From positions 1-10,286 of the forward strand of contig JAGLYR010000259.1 of assembly GCA_023132135.1 (NCBI GenBank): DNA of 10,286 nucleotides, read 5' to 3'. The DNA comes from Candidatus Eiseniibacteriota bacterium. GTDB lineage: Bacteria > Arandabacterota > Arandabacteria > JAGLYR01. A model generated the notes under the pieces. That model was not told the DNA's origin. It saw only the letters and a program-made list of their open reading frames with translations, and did not search any database. Position numbers and translations under genes: made by a program. Positions 6,070 to 10,286 of the stretch are shown here, one piece after another. The first letter of the stretch is position 1, and every line of letters begins with the position of its first letter.

Positions 6070-7006
6070 CAGTCACGGGCGTTCCATCAACTACCTGCGG
6101 ATTTCCGTAACGGACCGTTGCAACCTGCGTTGCTACTACTGCATGCCTCCCCAGGGTGTGACGCCTGTCAGGCATTCCGACGTCCTGCGGTATGAAGAGA
6201 TTGTCGAGATCGCCCGCGCTGCGCTGGCCTGCGGCTTCACCAAGTTCCGCCTCACGGGCGGTGAACCTCTGCTGAGGGCCGGCGTCCTCGACCTGGCAAG
6301 GGACCTCGCCCGCCTGCCGGGACTCTCGTCTCTCACAATGACGACCAACGGCACTCTCCTTGAGAAGTTCGCCCGGGCCTTGAGAGAAGCGGGGGTCCAG
6401 CGGCTGAATGTGAGCCTGGATGCTCTGGACAGCGACCTCTACCGCCGCATCACGCGGGGAGGTGACATACGCATGGTCCTCCGGGGAATTGAAGCTGCGC
6501 GCAGCGCCGGTTTCGAGGGAACCAAGATCAACACGGTGATGATCAAGGGAACCAACGAGGATGAGATCCCGGCCTTCGTACGCTACAGCGCTGAGACCGG
6601 GACCCAGATACGCTTCATTGAGAAGATGCCGTTTCCGGAGATTCCCGGGGAAGGGTTGACGGGGGCCGAGGTCCGGCAGCGGATAGAGCAACTCGTGGAA
6701 CTCTCTCCGGAAGAGGACCCGAGCGCGCCGCGCGTCCGGGCCTTCACGGCATCCAATGGGGGCCGGTTCGCTTTCATTTCGCCGGTCACCGATTCCTTCT
6801 GCGTGAGCTGCAATCGCCTGCGGCTCACGTCGACCGGGTTCCTGCGGCAGTGCCTCCTCTGCGAGACAGGCGTCGATCTGCGCGCCATCGTTCGCAGCGG
6901 CCGAGACCAGGCTGCGCTCAGGAAGGCAATCCGGGAAGCCGTCCTGCTCAAGCCCCTGACTCCGCAGGGTACGGTGGAGAGCGCCATGAACCAGATCGGC
7001 GGGTAG
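6053..7006 (+). CDS. moaA: MoaA, GTP 3',8-cyclase (radical SAM)
   Basis: A 317-residue enzyme that starts cofactor synthesis by converting GTP to 3',8-cyclo-7,8-dihydro-GTP, which MoaC uses. The radical-SAM cluster cysteines are 23, 27 and 30 (C-x3-C-x2-C in DRCNLRCYYC). The C-terminal cluster cysteines are 250, 253 and 267 (C-x2-C-x13-C), and the conserved terminal Gly-Gly is present. Other blocks are LTGGEPLLR (68-75), MTTNG (96-100) and NVSLDAL (119-125). It overlaps moeA by 17 nt. GTG at 6053 is the called start, but GGGAGG (6048-6053) is better placed for the CTG at 6062, which would give LIDSHGR as N-terminus, much as in other MoaA proteins. Confidence 0.96.
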   Translation: MISLIDSHGRSINYLRISVTDRCNLRCYYCMPPQGVTPVRHSDVLRYEEIVEIARAALACGFTKFRLTGGEPLLRAGVLDLARDLARLPGLSSLTMTTNGTLLEKFARALREAGVQRLNVSLDALDSDLYRRITRGGDIRMVLRGIEAARSAGFEGTKINTVMIKGTNEDEIPAFVRYSAETGTQIRFIEKMPFPEIPGEGLTGAEVRQRIEQLVELSPEEDPSAPRVRAFTASNGGRFAFISPVTDSFCVSCNRLRLTSTGFLRQCLLCETGVDLRAIVRSGRDQAALRKAIREAVLLKPLTPQGTVESAMNQIGG

Positions 7007-7034
7007 TCAATCTGTGTGATCTACGGAGGGTGCC

Positions 7035-7508
7035 ATGGGAAAACTGACACATTTGGATGAAGAGGGAAGGGCGAAGATGGTTGATGTGGGCGCCAAGGAG
7101 GCAACCTCCAGACACGCAGTCGCCCGGGGAAAGGTCCTTCTGTCTCCTGAGACGCTCACGCTCCTCAGCGAGAAACGCCTGAGGAAAGGCCACCCTGTCG
7201 AGGTCGCGCGCATTGCCGGCATCATGGCAGCCAAACGGTGCGCCGAGCTCATCCCGCTCTGTCATCCCCTCTCCCTCACTCATGTCGATGTGTCCGCCGA
7301 AATCACAGATGGGGGAGTGGATATTGAAGCGTCCGTTCGTACGGTCGGCAGTACGGGTGTGGAAATGGAAGCCCTTACGGCGGTCTCCGTTGCCGCCCTC
7401 ACGATCTACGACATGTGCAAGGCGGTGGAAAAGGGTATCGTCATCAGCGACATTCGCCTGATGAGAAAGGAAGGAGGCCGGAGCGGTGTCTACACCAGGA
7501 AAGAGTAG
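7035..7508 (+). CDS. moaC: MoaC, cyclic pyranopterin monophosphate synthase
   Basis: A 157-residue protein catalysing the second step, forming cyclic pyranopterin monophosphate from the MoaA product. It is essentially a textbook Moa[17 protein letters not shown] (15-30), [19 protein letters not shown] (61-79), [19 protein letters not shown] (108-126), and MCKAVEKG with Lys129 as the expected catalytic lysine. The ATG at 7035 has GGAGGGTG upstream. It follows moaA by 28 nt, the largest gap in the operon, and its 3' end overlaps the next gene by 23 nt. Confidence 0.97.
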   Translation: MGKLTHLDEEGRAKMVDVGAKEATSRHAVARGKVLLSPETLTLLSEKRLRKGHPVEVARIAGIMAAKRCAELIPLCHPLSLTHVDVSAEITDGGVDIEASVRTVGSTGVEMEALTAVSVAALTIYDMCKAVEKGIVISDIRLMRKEGGRSGVYTRKE

Positions 7509-7977
7509 CCGCGGTGTGATCACGGCCGTCTGCATCAGCGAGAAGAGAGGCACACAGAAGATGGATGTCGGACGGCGCCGCCTTCTGCCCGATTTCGGCC
7601 TGGAGGGCGACGCTCATGGCGGGTACATGCACCGCCAGGTCAGCCTGCTCGCAGAGGAATCCATCGACAAGATGCGCGCACGGGGACTCGAGCTGGACCA
7701 CGGCGCGTTCGGTGAGAACCTCATCAGCCGCGGAATCGAGCTGGTGAGTCTCCCCATCGGCACGGTGCTCCGGGTTGGAGAGGACGTACTTCTCCGGGTC
7801 ACACAGATCGGCAAGGAATGCCACGACCATTGCGCCATCTACGAGCAGGTGGGCGACTGCATCATGCCCCGCGAGGGGATCTTCGCCGAGGTGCTCGAGG
7901 GCGGCGAAGTCCAGACCGACGATCCGATCGTCGTGACCGACGGGCAGGCCGGGACCGCAGGAGAGGAATCATTATGA
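7486..7977 (+). CDS. stand-alone MOSC-domain protein
   Basis: A 163-residue protein starting at GTG 7486, with AAGGAGG at 7471-7477 inside moaC. The MOSC fold (named for the C-terminus of Mo-cofactor sulfurase) is shown by GLEGDAHGG (38-46), HRQVSLL (49-55), FGENL (75-79) and [19 protein letters not shown] (109-127). Cys112 is at the position of the conserved MOSC cysteine thought to carry or contact sulfur; Cys116 and Cys125 follow. Single-domain MOSC proteins often occur with MogA/MoaB, sometimes fused to it. The substrate is not known, but cofactor sulfuration or cofactor handling is the likely role. Its stop overlaps the mogA start as ATGA. Confidence 0.9.
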   Translation: MSTPGKSSRGVITAVCISEKRGTQKMDVGRRRLLPDFGLEGDAHGGYMHRQVSLLAEESIDKMRARGLELDHGAFGENLISRGIELVSLPIGTVLRVGEDVLLRVTQIGKECHDHCAIYEQVGDCIMPREGIFAEVLEGGEVQTDDPIVVTDGQAGTAGEESL

Positions 7978-8486
7978 CCACCGCGTGTAGTCTCCGAATC
8001 CACATACTCACGATCAGCGACAAGGCATCACGGGGGGAACGGGTCGACGGCACGGGGCCGGCTCTGGGTCGGCGGCTGGAGGAACTGGGATGGAACGTGT
8101 CCGGAATCGACGTGGTCCCCGACGAGCGGGAACAGATTGCCTCCGAACTGCGCCGCCTGGCGGGCCGCGGTGACGTGGATATTGTCTTCACGGCCGGTGG
8201 AACCGGCCTCGCTCCCCGCGACGTGACTCCTGATGCCACTTCCGAAGTTGTTGACAGAATCGTTCCTGGAATCGGCGAGCTGGTTCGCGCCGAGGGGCTC
8301 AAGCACACGCCCCGGGCTGCCCTTTCGCGGGGCACTGCCGGCACGCTCGGCAAAACCCTCATCATCAACCTGCCGGGCAGCCCGCGAGGAGCGGTCGAGT
8401 CCGTCGAGGCCATTGCCTCCATTCTCGATCACGCCGTGGAGATTCTGCGTGGCGAGGGGAGTGAATGCGCCAGGCCGGGAAGATAG
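7974..8486 (+). CDS. mogA: MogA/MoaB-type molybdopterin adenylyltransferase
   Basis: A 170-residue protein that activates molybdopterin with ATP, giving the adenylylated intermediate used by MoeA. Key blocks: ILTISDKASRGERVDGTGP (11-29), FTAGGTGLAPRDVTPDAT (72-89), SRGTAG (118-123) and NLPGSPRGAVE (132-142). The ATG at 7974 overlaps the MOSC stop by 4 nt (ATGA) and follows AGGAGAGG at good spacing. A longer upstream reading of the same frame is only overlap with the MOSC gene. MogA and MoaB cannot be separated by sequence reading alone. It is the last gene of the operon, and its TAG touches the stop of the convergent gene. Confidence 0.93.
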   Translation: MTTACSLRIHILTISDKASRGERVDGTGPALGRRLEELGWNVSGIDVVPDEREQIASELRRLAGRGDVDIVFTAGGTGLAPRDVTPDATSEVVDRIVPGIGELVRAEGLKHTPRAALSRGTAGTLGKTLIINLPGSPRGAVESVEAIASILDHAVEILRGEGSECARPGR

Positions 8487-10070
8487 CTACCGCACAGCCG
8501 TCCCTTCCCCATGCACGAGAGCGCGGTAGGTCTTCTCCACCCGGTCCCAGTTATACTCCCGGTCCAGCGCCCAGTACCGCCCGATCACGGTGACAACCTC
8601 GCCGAGGCCCAGTCTCCCCGCCTCAGCTTCCACCTCCCCGATGTAGCGGGCGCCCGACTCGGGCCTCTCTCCCCTGCGGCCCAGGAGACCATGGATGTAG
8701 ACTTCCGGGACACCTCGCTCCTTCGCCATTTGCATCAGGGGCATAAGGTGATCGATGGATCCGTGGGAGCTGTAAAAGGAGATGATCCCCAAGAGATGAA
8801 GCCGGGTTCCATCCCGCCTGGCCCCTTCCATGGCCCACACAAAGGCGTCGTTCTCCAGGAACGAGCCGTCTTCGATGGCTTTGTCGATTCTCACCCGGTC
8901 CGAGTAGACCCTGCGACCGGCCCCGAGGTGGAGATGCCCGGATTCGGAGTTCCCGACCGCTCCCGCGGGCATACCCACGGCTTCCCCCGCTGCCTCAAGC
9001 CGGGCGAAGGGGCAATCGCGCTGCAGGCGATCCATCACCGGCGTGTCCGCCTTCATGATCATGTTGCCGTACTCATCGTCGTTGAGTCCCCAGCCGTCAA
9101 CAATCACAAGGAGAACCCTGGGAGAGCTCTCCGCTCCGTTGAAGCCCTCCAGCAGACTCTGTCCCGTCATGACATCCGGTTTGTCGAGCCCCAGGAGTTC
9201 AAGGACCGTCGGCGCGACGTCGGCCAGCTCGCCCGATTCCCGTACTGCCCAGATGTTCCCGCCGGGTGACACCAGGATGAACGGAACCAGGGAGTCGGTG
9301 TGACCGGTATCGATTGCGCCTTCCGGGTACCGCCATTTCTCGACTGTTCCATGATCGGCCGTGATGATTGTCGTGACACCCGCGGCTTTCGCCGCATCAA
9401 CCACGCGGCCCACCTGCTCGTCCGCCGATGCAACGGCTTGCAGGATCGCTTTCTCGTTCTCGATATGGCCGACCACGTCGACGTTTGCGAAGTTGGCGAT
9501 GATGAGACCGCAGGAGGGGTCCTCGATGCGTTCGATCACGGCATCCGCGACACCAGCGGCGGACATCTCGGGAATCTCGTCGTAGTTCACCTCGTGTTCG
9601 GGGGATGGGATTGCAACCCGATCTTCGTTCGGGAATTGTTCATCCCGGCGTCCACCGAGGAAGTAGCTGATGTGGACCGCCTTCTCCGATTCCGAGATTC
9701 TCGCGAGCTTCAGTCCACTGCGGGTTACCACCTCGCACAGGGTGTCCGAAATACGGCTCACGGGCGGGAAGGCTACCTTCACGCCAAGATTCGGATCGTA
9801 CTGGATCATCGTGGCAAAGTGCGCCAGGAGACCCGATGGGGTGGAGAAGTGAGAGAACCCGGGATCGGTGAAGCATTCGGTCAGCTGGATTTCGCGTTCT
9901 CCACGGATGTCGTAGAAGATCACGTAGTCGCCGCCGCGGATCTTGCCGACAGCGTTACCAGACTCGTCGACCTTGACGAGTGGGAGCATTGCCTCGTCAT
10001 CCTCTCCCCTGCGGTAGGCCGCCCGCACCGCTTCGGCCATGGGGTGCTTTCTGTCTGCTGCTTCAGTCAT
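8487..10070 (-). CDS. circularly permuted cofactor-independent phosphoglycerate mutase
   Basis: A 527-residue protein that should interconvert 3- and 2-phosphoglycerate in glycolysis/gluconeogenesis using two divalent metals. All iPGM blocks are present, but rotated. First come the canonical middle and end: GEDDEAMLPLV (22-32), IFYDIRGER (51-59; Arg56, Arg59), ESEKAVHISYF (127-137; Lys130), NVDVVGH (196-202; Asp198, His202), ADHG (238-241), GHT (256-258; His257) and MTGQSL (301-306). After a short linker come the canonical start blocks: VIVDGWGL (322-329; Asp325), GNSESGHLHLGAGR (373-386; nucleophile Ser375), SSHGSIDH (434-441; His436), GRYWALDREYNWDR (497-510) and LVHGEG. The gene is intact, with AAGGAG at 10083-10078, 7 nt before its ATG. 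The canonical DGRD motif reads GRRG (464-467), replacing the usual catalytic Asp. Confidence 0.92.
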   Translation of the reverse strand: MTEAADRKHPMAEAVRAAYRRGEDDEAMLPLVKVDESGNAVGKIRGGDYVIFYDIRGEREIQLTECFTDPGFSHFSTPSGLLAHFATMIQYDPNLGVKVAFPPVSRISDTLCEVVTRSGLKLARISESEKAVHISYFLGGRRDEQFPNEDRVAIPSPEHEVNYDEIPEMSAAGVADAVIERIEDPSCGLIIANFANVDVVGHIENEKAILQAVASADEQVGRVVDAAKAAGVTTIITADHGTVEKWRYPEGAIDTGHTDSLVPFILVSPGGNIWAVRESGELADVAPTVLELLGLDKPDVMTGQSLLEGFNGAESSPRVLLVIVDGWGLNDDEYGNMIMKADTPVMDRLQRDCPFARLEAAGEAVGMPAGAVGNSESGHLHLGAGRRVYSDRVRIDKAIEDGSFLENDAFVWAMEGARRDGTRLHLLGIISFYSSHGSIDHLMPLMQMAKERGVPEVYIHGLLGRRGERPESGARYIGEVEAEAGRLGLGEVVTVIGRYWALDREYNWDRVEKTYRALVHGEGTAVR

Positions 10071-10119
10071 TCATGTGCTCCTTGCACGGCCCCTGGTGAG
10101 AAATGCCGACTAGCGTTTC

Positions 10120-10148
10120 AGAATATCGCCTGCTTCAGTGGCTATCAA
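10120..10148 (-). promoter_or_regulatory. promoter of the phosphoglycerate mutase gene
   Basis: Read on the minus strand, TTGATA (10148-10143) is followed by a 17-bp spacer and TATTCT (10125-10120). The transcript would start near 10113, giving a leader of about 40 nt before the ATG at 10070. The spacing and -10 hexamer match the tup operon promoter. Confidence 0.6.
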
Positions 10149-10286
10149 CAGGAATATCTTGCCCCCGACAGACAAATACTCTAGCCTACATTTCTCATCA
10201 GGTTTCGTTGCGAGGGCGCGACAGGGCTGGGCCACAGCTACAGCCTCCGGGAGCTATTCCAGGAGAGCGCAAGCGGGGGACAGCAG

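Noticed and set aside
8487-10070. The rotated motif order as an assembly chimera of two genes
   Set aside because: The frame is uninterrupted over 527 codons, the ends fall at one equivalent position of the canonical enzyme, and start, ribosome site and promoter are all in place. Read-level checking would still be useful.
8511-10184. Two long plus-strand open frames (8511-9269 and 9300-10184) opposite the mutase gene
   Set aside because: They mirror the minus-strand iPGM, which has clear catalytic motifs, a ribosome site and a promoter. The antisense frames have none.
10149-10286. A gene in the right-hand end of the window
   Set aside because: No frame here shows a start with ribosome site or a recognisable motif. 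One minus-strand frame could be the tail of a gene outside the window, but nothing supports it.

Overview
The window is high-GC bacterial DNA with tight gene packing. It has no tRNA, rRNA, CRISPR array or insertion sequence that I can recognise. Gene content is Gram-negative-compatible (an exported tungstate-binding protein and a multi-pass membrane sulfatase-superfamily enzyme). Nothing fixes the phylum; an uncultivated anaerobe or facultative lineage using tungsten or molybdenum enzymes fits best, and that is inference.

Layout: (i) Positions 1-175 are non-coding or leader DNA with degenerate 7-bp repeats. A membrane-anchored alkaline-phosphatase/sulfatase superfamily protein follows (best start 176, end 1981). 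(ii) Positions 1982-2306 form a 325-bp regulatory region: a stem-loop after the sulfatase stop, a second block of 7-bp repeats, a C9 tract, a good sigma-70-like promoter (TTGACA-17-TATTCT), then a Moco-family riboswitch with an apparent terminator/antiterminator. (iii) Positions 2307-8486 are one long plus-strand operon of eight genes: tupA, tupB, tupC (tungstate ABC importer), moeA, moaA, moaC, a MOSC-domain protein and mogA/moaB. Spacings are short or overlapping throughout. (iv) Positions 10070-8487 on the minus strand hold a phosphoglycerate mutase gene with its own promoter (TTGATA-17-TATTCT). Its stop codon directly abuts the stop of mogA. Positions 10149-10286 hold nothing I can assign.

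How it works together: TupABC imports tungstate (or molybdate). MoaA and MoaC make cyclic pyranopterin monophosphate, MogA adenylylates molybdopterin, and MoeA inserts the metal. The MOSC protein probably handles sulfur or the finished cofactor. The riboswitch upstream of tupA should sense the finished cofactor and turn down both metal uptake and cofactor synthesis, a closed feedback loop. MoaD, MoaE and MobA are not in the window.

The most unusual item is the phosphoglycerate mutase. It carries all the signature blocks of cofactor-independent phosphoglycerate mutase (iPGM), but in circularly permuted order: the canonical middle and C-terminal blocks come first, and the canonical N-terminal block (metal Asp, nucleophile Ser, catalytic His) comes last. 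I know of no described natural circular permutation of iPGM. The second strong item is the riboswitch, in which a GAAA tetraloop and a matching 11-nt tetraloop receptor can both be read directly.
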